DNA of 64,000 nucleotides from Ricinus communis (taxonomy: Eukaryota > Streptophyta > Magnoliopsida > Malpighiales > Euphorbiaceae). Made by a program: the position numbers and the translations under genes. The stretch spans positions 15,424,285 through 15,488,284 of the forward strand of contig NC_063265.1 in the NCBI RefSeq assembly GCF_019578655.1. Reading direction: 5' to 3'. The notes below the pieces were generated by a model. It saw only the letters and a program-made list of their open reading frames with translations, ran no database searches and was not told where the DNA came from. Within the stretch, counting starts at the first letter, position 1, and every line of letters begins with the position of its first letter. This document shows, piece by piece, positions 49,213-62,242 of this stretch.

Positions 49213-49723
49213 TGTTATGGTTATCTTGAATTTGTGTTAAGCCCATATTATATCATAGCTCAAGTCCACAATTATTTGCTTGGAGAGCAAGGACTTATCG
49301 TAGCCACTCATTTTGACTTGGAGAGCAAGGGCTAATCTTGGCCATGTATTCATACTTGGTAATCAAATTTAGTTTGCTATATATACACTAGCAATTAGTG
49401 AAGAAAAACACGAAGAAGATATGGAGCAAAATAGCAAATGAGAAACACTTGAGTGAGGTCTTTCTTTTAGGTACTAGTAAAAGTCTCTTTTAGTCCTTAG
49501 ACTTATTTTACTAGTACATTTTGAGAGTTACACACTTGGGTGTAATTGGATTTTGGGTTTTGAGTGTTATTCTCCATTTGTACTCCTCATTTTAATTAGT
49601 AGATTTTACTTCTCTTTCGCCCATGGATGTAGGCTTACGCCGAACCACGTAAATCAGTTGTGTTTATTTATTTCTCTATTTTGTCATTTATATTTCCAAC
49701 TTCCACAATAAAAAAACCTAACA
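49213..49723 (+). repeat. left LTR of the Copia element
   Basis: 511 bp, TG...CA ends. It contains an inner near-duplicate (CTTGGAGAGCAAGG at about 49279 and 49318), possibly a regulatory repeat, and a TATA-like CTATATATACAC at about 49377. Confidence 0.93.
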
Positions 49724-49765
49724 AACTGGTATCAGAGCTGATATCATATTTATTCGAGAATTATT

Positions 49766-52700
49766 ATGGGGTCAACAAAATTTGACATCGAGAAATATGA
49801 TCGCAGCATAAGTTTTGCCCTTTGGCAAGTTAAGATGTGTGCGCTCTTAATATAAAATGGCTTGCAGAAAGCACTTCATGGAAAGGATAAGTTACCAGCC
49901 ACGATGACAAAAGAACAAAAGCAGGGGTTAGATGAAAAAGCCCTAGCTGCCATTCAGTTATGCTTGTGAAATGAGGTTCTGCGAGAAGTCATACATGAGA
50001 AGACTGCAGCAGATTTATGGGAAAAGCTTGAATCGCTTTTCATGACAAAAAACCTCACCAGCAAGCTTGTTGTGAAGCACCATATGCATATGCTCTATAT
50101 GGTAGAAGGTACACCTCTGAAATCACATCTTGATGATTTCACATCCATCTTGATGGATTTGGAAAATTTGGAAACCAAGTATGAAGAAGAGGATCAAGCC
50201 CTTATGTTGCTTCGTTCTTTGCCTCCATCCTATAAGCACTTTCGTGACACTTTAATTTTCAGCAAGCAAACATTGATAGTTGAAGAGGTATAAGCGTCAA
50301 TTTTTTTCAAAAGAACTCATGGATAATGAGCTTATTGGTAGTAGCAAAGATAGTCTTGCTGATGGACTTATTGTTCGAGGAACTGATGGACTTATTGTTC
50401 GAGGAAGATCCTATAATAGAGAGCCTACTAGCAGTAGTCATCCAAAGTCTAGATCCAAATCCAGATACAGAAATTTAACTTGTAATTACTGCAAGAAGAA
50501 AGGGCACATTAAAGTTAATTGCTTTAAGTTGAAAAATAAGCAAAAGTATCATAATATTCCGGAGAAACCCGCTGAAGCCAACATTGTTGAGGATGAGGTT
50601 CAATATGATGTTTTCACTGTCACTGACAACACAGCTATGTCCATGAAAGGGTGGATTTTAGATTCTAGTTGCTCATTTAATATTTTTCTTAACAAAGATT
50701 GGTTCTCCACTTATGAACCAGTTAATAGTGGAGTTGTCTTGATGGGAAATGATCAAACGTGCAACGTTGTTGATATTGGTTCAGTCAAAATAAGAATGCA
50801 TGACGGTGTAGTTAGAACTTTGACTGAAGTGCGACATGTTCCTGATATGTCAAAAAACCTTATTTCTTTATCCACTTTAGATATTGGTGGTTGTAAATTT
50901 ATTGGCGGTGATGGTGTTTTGAAGGTTGTGAAAGGTGCCTTAGTTATGATGAAAGCTCATCAGATTGGAAGATTGTACGTGTTGTAAGGATCTACTGTTA
51001 TAGGCACAACTGTTGTATCATCCTCCATATCAGATTCAGATGTCACCAGATTATGGCACATGAGGCTGGGACATATGAGTGAGAAAGGTTTGATAATGCT
51101 GAGCAAGAAAGGACTTCTTTCTGATCAGAGTACATCCAAGTTAGAGTTTTATGAACAATGTCTCTTTGGAAAGCAAAAGAGGATCAGTTTTAGCTCAGGG
51201 GTTCATAGAACTAAAGGTACTCTTGATTACATCCATTCGGATCTTTAGGGACCAGCACAAGTTCTTTCTAAAGGTGGTGCTCGATACATGCTAACCTTTA
51301 TTGACGACTACTCCAGGAAGGTATGGGTTTACTTTCTAAAGCATAAGAGTGATGTGTTTGTCACTTTCAAGCAGTGGAAGGCTTTAGTGGAAAAACAAAC
51401 TAAAAAGAAGATTAAACGCCTTCGCACTGATAATGGTTTGGAGTTTTGTGATGGCGATTTCAATAAATTTCGCAAGAATGAAGGTATTGTTAGACACCTT
51501 ACAATCAGAGGCACTCCTCAACAGAATGGCCTAGCCAAGAGGATGAATAGAACCTTGATGGAAAAGGTTCGTTGCACGTTATCCAATTCTGAGCTATCAA
51601 ATGATTTTTGGGCAGAAGCAGCTTCGACAACGTGCTACTTGGTGAATTGTTCTCCTAATGCTTCAATTAATTGTAAGACTCCGGAAGAGGTATGATTCTG
51701 GTCATCCTGCTGATTATTCTGAGTTGAGGATATTTGGATGTCCTGTCTATGTTCATGTCAATGACGGCAAGTGGGAGCCTAGATCCAAAAAGGGTATATT
51801 CATTGGCTATCCTGCTGTCGTAAAGGGATACAAGGTTTGGTACCCTAATCCAAAGTCACCTAAGTCTATAATCAGTAGGGATGTTGTGTTTAATGAATCA
51901 TTTATGCTTCACCAGGAAAAAGAGTCTTCTAAACCTTCTACGGGGATAGAGAATATAAGCAAGCAGGTGAAAGTTAAGGTGGAGAATACAAATGCTCCAC
52001 AAAATGTTCCATAACCAGATCTAGTTCAACTACCTATTTCATATGAGGCAGACGAGTCACCGGAAGTGGAAGACTATTCAATTGCCAAAAATAGGGGTAT
52101 GAGAATGAGAACTAAATCTGTGCGGCTTAATGATTATGTTACTTATGCACTAGTAGTGGCAGAAGAAACTGATGGAATTGGTGATCCATCATTTCGGGCC
52201 ATCACCGTTTTTGCCAAGTAGTTGTTATGCAAGAAGAGGTGGAGTCTCTTCACAAGAATAAAACTTGGAACTTGGTCAAGCCGCCTAAAGATAAGAAAAT
52301 TATTGGCTGCAAATGGGTCTTTTAAAGGAAAGATGGCATTCCAGGTGTTGAAAATGCTAAGTACAAAGCACGATTAGTTGCAAAGGGCTATAGTCAAGTA
52401 CATGGAGTTGATTTCAATGATGTTTTTTCACCTGTTGTTAAACATAGCTCTATTCGTGTTTTGCTTGCTTTGGTTGCTATGCATAATTTAAAGCTCGAGC
52501 AATTGGATGTTAAAACTGCTTTCTTACATGGTGAACTTGAGGAAACAATTTATATGCAACAACCTGATGATTTTGAAATTAAAGGTAAGGAAGACCATGT
52601 TTGTTTGTTGAAGAAATCTTTATATGGTTTGAAGCAGTCTCCTTGACAATGGTACAAGCGGTTTGATTCCTTTATGATCGATCACAGCTATCTCAGGAGC

Positions 52701-53697
52701 CAGTACGATAGTTGTGTGTACTTCAAAAGGTCTGCAGATGGCTCATTTGTATACTTATTGGTCTATGTTGATGATATGCTTATTGCAGCTAAAGATATGT
52801 GTGAGATCAATAATTTGAAATTAGAGCTAAATGGTGAATTTGGGATGAAAGATTTGGGAGTGGCTAAAAAGATTTTAGGCATGGAGATTCAAAGAAACAG
52901 AACTACAGGAAAACTCTACTTGACTCAAAAGAGTTTTGTTGAGAGAGTTCTGAAGCATTTCGGGATGAAAAATGCTAAGCCTGTAAGTACTTCACTCGCT
53001 GCTCATTTTAGACTTTCTACTGCAATGTCACCACAGTCGAAGGAAGATACTGAGTATATGTACACATGTTTCCTTACTCAAAATGTGGCATATCATCATC
53101 GTTGCTAGCAGTGTGTGTACTGCACATGACACGTTGCACGCACGCTGGTCAGTATATATGTCAAAACTCGTAAAGAACACCCTTGATGTGTAAAATAGAT
53201 TTTGAGATATTTGCAAGGTGCCTCTAATTTTAACTTGGAGTTTGGAAGGAGCAAGCACATTTGGTTATGTGTTCACATTATCCGCTGGTTCGACGAAGAT
53301 CGGTGATATGTATATTAAGGTCGCCATTAGTTGGAAAGCTACTTTGCAATCTATAGTAGCTTTATCCACTACAGAAGCTTAATACATGGCAGTTGTTGAG
53401 GCTATTAAAGAAGCCATTTGGCTAAGAGGTTTACTTGTTGAGCTCAGTTCGGATACAAAGGTGATTGTCGTCCATTGTGATAGTGAAAGTGTTATTCACT
53501 TGACTAAAGATCAGATGTTTCACAAGAGAACAAAGCACATTGATGTGAATTACCACTATGTTCGTGATATTATCTCAGAGGGTAATATTATTGTTACGAA
53601 AATCGGTACAATAGACAATTTGACTGACATGTTAACTAAATCTCTTCCAGTGAGCAAGTTCAAGCATTTCTTGGACTTAATTGGTATTTTTTATTGA
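49766..53697 (+). pseudogene. gag-pol polyprotein of the Copia element, many stops and frameshifts
   Basis: Domains in order: a UBN2-type gag (49766-50293); a CCHC zinc knuckle of form CX2CX4HX4C (50481-50522); an aspartic protease whose active-site triad reads DSS instead of DSG (about 50661); an integrase (about 51054-51700) with LTFIDDYSRK, RTDNG and TPQQNG motifs; a reverse transcriptase (about 52240-52980) with LDVKTAFLHGEL and the catalytic YVDDM; and an RNase H (about 53330-53640). In-frame stops include 49853, 49967, 50985, 51246, 52644 and one near 53381, and the frame changes near 50285, 51690, 52014-52460 and 53100-53385. The stretch 53040-53280 is badly decayed. No functional product is possible. 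The gag start resembles Tnt1-94 proteins. Confidence 0.92.
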
Positions 53698-53775
53698 GTA
53701 GCCCTAAAGGGCTTATTTGGAGAAAGTAAAGTAAAGTTTATATGTTGAGGAGAAATTCAAGTTAAGGTGGAGAAT

Positions 53776-54285
53776 TGTTATGGTTATCTTGAATTTGTGT
53801 CAAGTCCATATTGTGTCATAGCCCAAGTCCACAATTATTTGCTTGGAGAGCAAGGACTTATCTTAGCCACTCATTTTGACTTGGAGAGCAAGGGCTAATC
53901 TTGGCCATGTATTCATACTTGGTTATCAAGTTTAGTTTGCTATATATACACTAGCAATTAGTGAAGAAAAACACGAAGAAGATATGGAGCAAAATAGCAA
54001 ATGGGAAACACTTGAGTGAGGTCTTTCTTTTAGGTACTAGTAAAAGTCTCTTTTAGTCCTTAGACTTATTTTACTAGTATATTTTGAGAGTTACACACTT
54101 GAGTGTAATTGGGTTTTGGGTTTTGAGTGTTATTCTCTATTTGTACTCCTCACTTTAATTAGTAGATTTTACTTCTCTCTTTGCCGTGGATGTAAGATTA
54201 CGCCGAACCACGTAAATCAATTGTGTTTATTTATTTCTCTATTTTATCATTTATATTTCTAACTTCCGCAACAAAAAACCTAACA
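53776..54285 (+). repeat. right LTR of the Copia element
   Basis: 510 bp, homologous to the left LTR, followed directly by the CATAG target copy. Confidence 0.93.
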
Positions 54286-54290
54286 CATAG

Positions 54291-57200
54291 TCATAAATTT
54301 AATTGATTCCAATATAACTATAATTATCGTATATTAAATTATTATAAATTATTTTTAAAGAATATTTTATTAAATAACACCACTCGAAAATATTGATATT
54401 ACACTAAAAAAAAAACACATTGCATGTCCATTGATTTGCTTGTTTGGAGTACGAAAAAACTGGCAACTCATAAACGCAGCCAACGAGTGAAAAGGAAGCG
54501 CAGCATTATTGGTAGCATTCCCATAGTTGTGAGTAGTCACCAAAGAACGGGGCCTGGGACCCCAAGAGAACTCGAATTTTGATTAATAATTTATAATATT
54601 AATGAATTAATTTGTTTTATTATAGGGAAATTTTTCATACAAGAACTATCACATATTTTGTTACTTCCAACGCATTATCTATTTAAAAAGAAAATGGAAG
54701 AAGCTGTTAAATAAAATAAAATAAAATATGAGAAAAGTAAAATATATATTTCGACTCTTTTTAATAATACCACTTTGATTTTCAACTTCAAATGTAGTCA
54801 ATTATTTAGTTTCCAAGTTAAGACTTAGAGAATCATTACGTCATAAAAAATAATAATTCAAGAATATATATATATATATAGAGAAAGAGAGAGAGAGAGA
54901 GCTTATAATTAGATAAAAACAAATTTCTTCCATATAGGATAAATTTAGATCTAAATTCCAATGCATATTATGACATCATATTTTTTTTTTCTTAAAAAGA
55001 AGTATTCGAATTCTGATATATTAACTCAACTGTTTTGTTTTTGTTTTTCAATAGCAATAATCAGAGTCTAATTAAGCGAATTATTAAGTCAGTTTTATAA
55101 ATAATATTATAACCAGAAACCGAAATTATTATTTTTTTTTATAAGAAAATGAAACCAGTGACCCATTTTACGTCGGTGTTGAATTCGATTGGTTCTTTTC
55201 ATCACCCATATATTCAACTAAGAAAAATAACGTAAATAAAAAAGAAAAGAAAACAGATAATACATTTATTTCCGAGAGGCCCTACACAACATGTGGTTGA
55301 CATGATTTATGAGTGTGATTCTTTTTGTTTCTTTGGAAAATGATTTGATTTTAATAATAAAAATATCTTTTTATATATATTTATAGCAACTGCCGATTAC
55401 ATAATAAAAATAATTTATTTTTTTATATTCGTCGTAAATTGAAAACTTATTTAATTTTTTTTCAGAAATTCTTTGTTGTTTTCCAAGTGAACGTATTCAA
55501 TTCAAATTGCAGTAGCATGAGTTTTCTTGAACGACTTGTACATCCATACGTACCACAAAAAATGAGAAATTCTTACAATCTTTATTATAATATGTCTGAT
55601 TGTCTGTCTAAATTCAACATTACTCTCATTTATATTTCCAACTCACATCTTATTATTTTCAATTTTACTCCCACTACTTTTTATAATCATTAGCTTACTA
55701 GTCGACAAATAAAAAATTATTGAAAATACACGGTGCTTTAATTTAGTGATAAGGTAAGACTATTTAGGAAATTTGTATCAAAATTGATGTATCTATAGCG
55801 AGGGTAATAAAAATAAATCTAAATACTCTAAATCAATATTTTTGAGAGAATAATATTTATGAAGTAAAGTAATTAAACAATAAATAAATATGCAATGCAA
55901 ATGATTATAATTTAAAACTATATGCTAAAGATAATATTTAGTATAGTCTTTTACTTAGTAATCTACTTTAAGCCTAAATCTAATGAATGAGATGGTGATG
56001 TGTCTTTTTCTTTAGTTATTTAAACTAATGATGCAACTAAAGTTTATTCTACAAATATATATTAAAGTAAAATTGGTGTCTCTAATACATTCAACTTAAA
56101 TATGTTCATAACAATTACTATTACTAAATTAATATGATGGTTAACCAATAACAATAACTGAAACTAATAAAGATATAAAATTAAAGTAATCATTCATTAA
56201 ATAAATAAATAAATAATAAGATTCATATAAAATATTTATGCAAACTAGTCTAACATATTTAACTCAATGATCATGCTATTAAATAGAAAGATATAAAACA
56301 ATAAAGTAAAAACTCCCTTTAGATCCAGAATTTCTTCAAGTAGAAAGATAGTTGATCCTCACTCTCTAATTTTTGAAAAACTCCTTAAATTTTACAAAGA
56401 CTAATGAAAACTAAACTAAAGTGTTTACGGAAGAACTGTAGAGAAAATAATGGTGGATAGATATAGAGAGCAAATGGGAGAAATTCTCTCCTCCTAGAAC
56501 TAGGTCTGTAGAGATATATATAGAGAAAATTAATCCTCTAAGTAAGTCTCCCTAAAGATAAGTATACTAATATAAGTTTATCTGATAGATAAAAATATAT
56601 GTATTCTTATCTCCACCAAGTATTATCCAATAAATAACGTTTAATATAAATTCTAATAATTATACAAAATGACTAAAATATCCCTTGGGCCTTGTAATTT
56701 TTAGCGAGGCCTTACAAATAACTGTCTATGCATCTTAATCTTGAGTCTTGACAGAAAATATCCAATTAAGTTTCTTTTTAAGTATTTAGCTCCATATCTT
56801 TCTTTGTTAGTTAATATTACCTGAAAATAAACAATTAAGCTTAAGTGAGTTAAAAACACATATTCTCACCATATTATATATAGAAATTATATTATCAAAC
56901 CTTTGAAATACTCTAAACATTTATATATAATTTGGACCTATCAAAAATTCAAACTTCACTGGTAAAATTAACTCTCAAAAAGTAAATAAATCTTTAATAC
57001 TTTTATATATCTACATATATATCATAAATTATTATATAAAAATTATAATATATATTATTCAATAAATTTATTTATAATATAATATTAAATAGTAAATAAT
57101 CATACTGAGAAAGTATCATAATAATAAGAACACATGAATTAATATTGTCAATAAAAAAATTGAAAGTATCAATATATTTTTCTATAATTTTTATTTTTAA

Positions 57201-57329
57201 TTTTTATAAATATTTATATTGAATTATTTGAACTCTATTATAGGTATATATATATTATAATTTATCAATTTCTTACAGGATTAATAATGTATATGAAATT
57301 ATTATAGGATTAGAATTGAATTATATTAG
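54291..57329. other. AT-rich intergenic DNA right of the retrotransposon
   Basis: No gene recognised. It includes a TA/GA microsatellite (54865-54900). Short open frames such as 55439-55693 have no known relatives. Confidence 0.45.
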
Positions 57330-57431
57330 TTCTATTAAAATTAGGAGATTAATTACTAAGTAATTCTATTAAAATTAGGAAATTAATCACTAATTAATTC
57401 TATTAGAATTAAAAAAATTAAATTAGTTACC
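57330..57431. repeat. 34-bp tandem repeat, three copies
   Basis: TTCTATTAAAATTAGG begins at 57330 and 57364, and a diverged copy (TTCTATTAGAATT) at 57398. Each is followed by a variant of AATTAATTACTAA. Related words recur at 58200-58400. Confidence 0.7.
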
Positions 57432-59029
57432 TATAGAATTAGCATAAAATTAGCAAAAATATTTTAGTCAATTAAATTTATTTTCTAAACGTGCTTTTAT
57501 ATAAATATTTTCTCTTATGATATTTAATCATCAATTAACTAATTTTTTAGATATTATAATTTTATAACTGAATAATTTTAATAGAAATTTACATAATACA
57601 AAATAAATAGAACTTTTATCTACCTTGATTATAATGGGTATATAGGAATTTGGTGTTGCAAATAAAGAAAATTGAATATTCCAATTATATAAGTGTAAAA
57701 GAAAGTGTGGCTTTGATGGGCACATGTCCCTATCTTTCGGAATTTGCTTGGACATTAACATCCCAACTTTTGCAACAAATTTACTTAATAGCTCTTCTTA
57801 AATTTTTACCCATTATTCATTTAAGATGAGGTTTTGTTGTCATGCTAATTAATTATTAGATTAAAAGAATTAACTAGTAAATTAATTACATTATATCTTA
57901 ATCTAAGACATTTACATTTTAAATTATAATAATAATTGATTCATAGAAATGTAATTATATAATAATTAACGTGGAATAGATAAAAAAAGGATATCAAAAT
58001 ATATATCAAGGATACCATTACATGTAATAAGGAATCAAGGGAGATTCTTTTCTTATTCTTTTTCTTTTTTCACACTAATTACTTTTTGCATTATATAAAT
58101 TGTTCATTGCAGTTTTATGCAGGAAAAGTAATACGTAAATAGATTAATCCTATAAATAAGTGAAATAAGGTTCAATATATATATTTATATATAAAGTGAT
58201 ATTATAATTTATCAATTACTAATAAAATTAGAAATATACTAAACTAAATTAATTAAATATAAAATCATAACAAAATTGGGATAAAATCAATAATTATTGA
58301 ATACTTCTAATAGAATTAATTAGAAATGTATTAAATTAAATTAAATTATATATTAAAATTATAATAGAATCAGGTTAATATTTAACTAATTACTGAATTA
58401 ATTCTAGAAATACTTTAATTAATTTAAACATTTTCCCTCCTTTGTACTTTTGCAGTATAGATATAGATTGCTGGCATTAACATCTCCAATGAATTTTTTT
58501 TTTAAAGGATTTTATTGCTATGTAATAGCAATTATTATAATGAATATAAAAAATCGTAATTACGTATAGACAAAATCATTAAAACCTTATATATATATAT
58601 ATATATGTATTTGTTTTCTTCTGTGAATTTATGTATTTGTTTATTTTATGCACCACTAGGATAGAGCCACATGTCCGCGAAGCAATAGGAATCGTGTGTA
58701 AGAGAGTCATCCGTGATACAATTCAGTGTTCCTGAGGCCACCATCTCTCTGCCATATATAAAAACGACACCTCATTCTTCCATCTATTCTGTGTGTTTTT
58801 TCTTGAAGAACAGCGTTTCTTCTTTTAATTATTCTTTTTCGTTATTGGGTCAGTTTTATTTATCATTAATTACGTTACCATTCTTGCTTCTTCTTTAAAC
58901 AGAAACCAACTTTGTTCTTTATAAATATAGACTTTTACACAATAGTATTCTTGTTTCTTGCTGCTCTTGTTTGATTCTGTTAATTTTGCTTTACAGCTAA
59001 GCAAATTATAAACCCATCTCCGCCGTCAC
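57432..59029. promoter_or_regulatory. upstream region of the TauE/SafE gene
   Basis: AT-rich to about 58640, then less so. TATATATAAA at about 58754 lies 275 bases before the ATG. A leader with TTCTT-rich stretches follows, and an intron in the 5' UTR ending at the CAG near 58996 is possible. No other gene seen. Confidence 0.4.
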
Positions 59030-61838
59030 ATGGCCACAAGAGGATTGGTGTTGTATTTGTCGTTGGCTTTCTCTGCGGCGGTTCTCTCGGCAGTTTTCCT
59101 CTTCGACCACCACCCATATGTTAAAAACTCTACTCTTTTGAGTTCTCATTACATCTCCACTACTGAAAGAGTTTGGCCAGTATGTTTCTTTACTTTCTAT
59201 ATTTTTTTTGTTTTTTCTTGGTAATGTTTATGTAATAACATGGAAGAGATTGTACTTTTTATGGTCTTACTATGAGTATGTGACATATAAAAGTTTGGGT
59301 TTTTTTTTTATGGCTTATTAGGTGAATGTAGCGTGAATATTTATAAAAGTTTGGATTTTTTTTATTGGTTCTTGTTAACTCTTTTGAATTGGCGTTGTTG
59401 CAGGAATTGGAGTTTAGCTGGAGAATAGTGTTGGCTACAGTCATTGGATTCCTGGGTTCAGCATGTGGAACTGTTGGTGGAGTTGGAGGGGGAGGAATTT
59501 TTGTTCCTATGCTTACTTTGATTGTTGGGTTCGATACCAAGTCTGCTGCTGCTATTTCTAAATGTATGTGTGAACTCGATCAGATTTATTATATTGGTCA
59601 TATGATTATTTCCTTGACGAATCTAGAAGTATATGCTAGAAAGCCAAAAGTTGAAAAGGGGATCTAAAAAGTTGTAGATTCTAATACTAACTTTATGTTT
59701 TTATTAGAAAGTGTCTGTTACTTTTCTTTTCTAAAAAAGTTAACTTTCCCTTGTGTTTTTATTTTCTTTGGAATGTGTGCAGGTATGATCATGGGTGCAT
59801 CAGCATCATCAGTTTGGTATAATCTAAGAGTGCCACATCCAACAAAAGAAGTGCCAATTTTAGATTATGATTTGGCTCTTCTTTTCCAGCCAATGCTTAT
59901 GCTTGGCATCACCGTTGGTGTTGCTTTGAGTGTTGTCTTTCCTTACTGGTTAATCACTGTCCTTATCATTATACTTTTTATAGGTACATATTCTTCTTTT
60001 CAACTTTTCTTTCTTTCTTCTAATTTATTGAAGAAGTCTACCATTAATTTGTTATCTCAATAACTAAGTATTTGTCCCTTTCTCTTGATTAAATTTTGAA
60101 ACCAGGTACCTCTTCCAGGTCTTTCTTTAAGGGAGTTGAAATGTGGAAGGAAGAGACAATCTTGAAGGTGATTATTTTTCCTAATATAAACAAGTTTATT
60201 AGAACTAGTTTCTTGTTTATATATCTAATCTTAGTTAAATCTTGAAATTGCAGAAAGAATTGGCTAAGCAGCAAGAAGCTGTGGTTAATTCACGTGGCGA
60301 ACGTAAGATTCATTGACAGATAACTCATTTTGAAAAACACTATGAACTGTTGCTGCTAATTATAGAAACTTGAACAATGGTTTAGTTTAATTGTTTTTTC
60401 TTTATTTTTTCTGGCATGTAGTTCTAATTGACACAGAGTATGAGCCTTTGGTTCCTAAAGAAGAGAAATCAGAAATGGTAAGTAAGTTCTACCTTTGGTT
60501 CCAATTTTTACCATCTTCTCTAATGTTAACAATAATAATTAATTTCCTTTAATCCTGCAGCAAATAGTCTGCTTCAACCTTAGGTGGAAAAGGCTTTTTG
60601 TGCTGCTATTTGTTTGGTCTGTTTTCCTTCTCCTCCAGGTTATCAAGGTGAGTCTTTACTTTATCTGGATTTCTAAAGTGTTTTCATCTTCATGAATCTA
60701 TGGGCTTATTATATATTGGTTTTGGCAGAATGATGTGGCAACTTGCAGCAAATGGTATTGGGTGCTGTTCTGTTTACAGGTAATATAATCAGCATAATGA
60801 AATATTCACTGTTTTGATGCTTTGACAGTGTTCGTTTCTGTTTTCTTGCTGAATTATTGTATCAGTTTTGATTCTTTTTTGTTGCTATACAAATCATGTG
60901 GGTCCTATTCTGTTCCTCCAGTTTCCTGTAGCTCTTGCGGTATTTGGCTATGAAGCAGTCAAATTATACAAAGAACACAAGAAGAGAATTAGCACAGGAA
61001 ACACAGAATCAATTTGTGAAGCTTCTATTGCATGGACTCCTATGCACATTTCTTTCTGTGCACTCTGTGGAATCTTAGGAGGAACAGTTGGCGGTCTTCT
61101 TGGATCTGGTGGAGGATTCATTCTTGGTCCACTACTCCTTGAGATTGGTGTAATCCCACAGGTTTGATGAGTTTTCTCTTTTACTCTATTAGTTCCTATG
61201 TCTAACTTAAAAGTATCACTATAATTGGTATGGTAGCCTATCATGCACCCTTTATTTGAAATCTTGTGCTATTAGAATTAATGTCAGATTATCTTAATTG
61301 CTCATAGGTTGCCAGTGCAACAGCAACATTTGTAATGATGTTCTCATCATCCTTGTCTGTGGTGGAGTTCTATCTGCTTAAAAGATTCCCTATGCCTTAC
61401 GGTAACTTTTGACCTCTTTACCTCATTGGCTTGCTTTATCATGTGAATGACAAATTGCCATCTGTGTCCATATCTGATAGTTTCTTGACATTAAATTGTT
61501 TTGTAGCCTTGTACCTCACAGGAGTGTCAGTACTAGCTGGCTTCTGGGGACAGTTTTTTGTAAGGAAGCTCATTACCATTCTAAAAAGAGGATCACTTAT
61601 TGTGTTCATACTGTCTGGTGTCATATTTGCTAGTGCCATAACCATGGGTACAGTACTCAATCCTCTGTCATTTTCTTGATCAAGTAAATGTATCTGTATT
61701 ATGATTAGTGACAGAGACTGATAAATTCATTTCTGTTTCCTGGGATATTTTGCAGGAGTGGTTGGCACTGAGAAGAGTATAAGAATGATAAACAACCATG
61801 AGTTTATGGGATTCTTAGGTTTCTGCAGCAGTCAATGA
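59030..61838 (+). CDS. sulfite exporter TauE/SafE family membrane protein (12 exons, 457 aa)
   Basis: Exons: 59030-59179, 59404-59563, 59783-59983, 60106-60167, 60254-60302, 60422-60477, 60561-60647, 60729-60779, 60922-61161, 61308-61401, 61507-61647, 61756-61838. All phases fit. The protein has an N-terminal hydrophobic segment or signal anchor (about residues 6-24) and two related halves. The first contains [21 protein letters not shown], several membrane segments and a hydrophilic loop (about 175-230, LVPKEEKSE). The second contains [21 protein letters not shown], then [17 protein letters not shown] and [11 protein letters not shown]. The repeated Gly-rich half is diagnostic of TauE/SafE anion (organosulfur) exporters. 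The role in plants is poorly known. Length matches Arabidopsis At2g36630 (about 459 aa), whose neighbour At2g36640 is the ECP63 LEA gene, mirroring the LEA gene 16 kb upstream here. Confidence 0.93.
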
Positions 61839-62053
61839 TTGTTGGCAATGCTACTTTTCCAAGTAGAAAAAGAAGCTAGAACAAAGATGAACGTAAAGGA
61901 ATTTAGCAAGCGAAAAGTGATGATTCTTTGTGCAAAAAGGAAGAAAGGAAAAAACGGCAATGGAATTGTTGGCCAATATCTAGTTGACCAACTTCAACAA
62001 AATTGCCATTGCAATAAACAGGAGGGTGTCTGATTGTGTTTTTGTATCAGTTT

Positions 62054-62242
62054 GATGAGTGTTGGCTACTGGCTGACACACACATCAACTCCAGGATTCC
62101 TTTATTACTTTTCTAAATTTGTATTGCTATATTATTTTGATGTGTGTTAGCTACTGGCTGACACCATAATTCTAGATGGCTTTCCTCATTACTCTCTGTA
62201 TTTGTGTATCGCTTTTATGAGTGTTAGCTGCTGGCTGACACC
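62054..62242. repeat. three-copy imperfect repeat just after the TauE/SafE stop
   Basis: Copies at about 62054-62079, 62139-62164 and 62218-62242 share a GTGTT(G/A)GCT(A/G)CTGG core followed by CTGACAC. Spacing is about 85 and 79 bases, and a T-rich spacer with TATTACTTT- or CATTACTCT-like words is also partly shared. It starts 216 bases past the stop, so it is probably in the 3' UTR. Confidence 0.7.

Larger units (their letters stand above)
49213..54285 (+). mobile_element. Ty1/Copia LTR retrotransposon, Tnt1-like, defective
   Basis: A complete element of 5073 bp with LTRs at 49213-49723 and 53776-54285. Both start TGTTATGG and end CTAACA. The 5-bp target duplication CATAG is perfect (49208-49212 and 54286-54290). 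A primer-binding site CTGGTATCAGAGC (49726-49738, initiator-Met tRNA type) follows the left LTR and a purine-rich AAGGTGGAGAA precedes the right one. Gene order gag, protease, integrase, reverse transcriptase, RNase H defines Copia. The LTRs differ at about 25 positions by eye (roughly 95 % identity), so the insertion is old, and the coding part is heavily mutated. Confidence 0.95.

Noticed and set aside
50481..53697. Host zinc-knuckle or polymerase-like genes
   Set aside because: All of these frames lie between matching LTRs in Copia order and belong to the retrotransposon.
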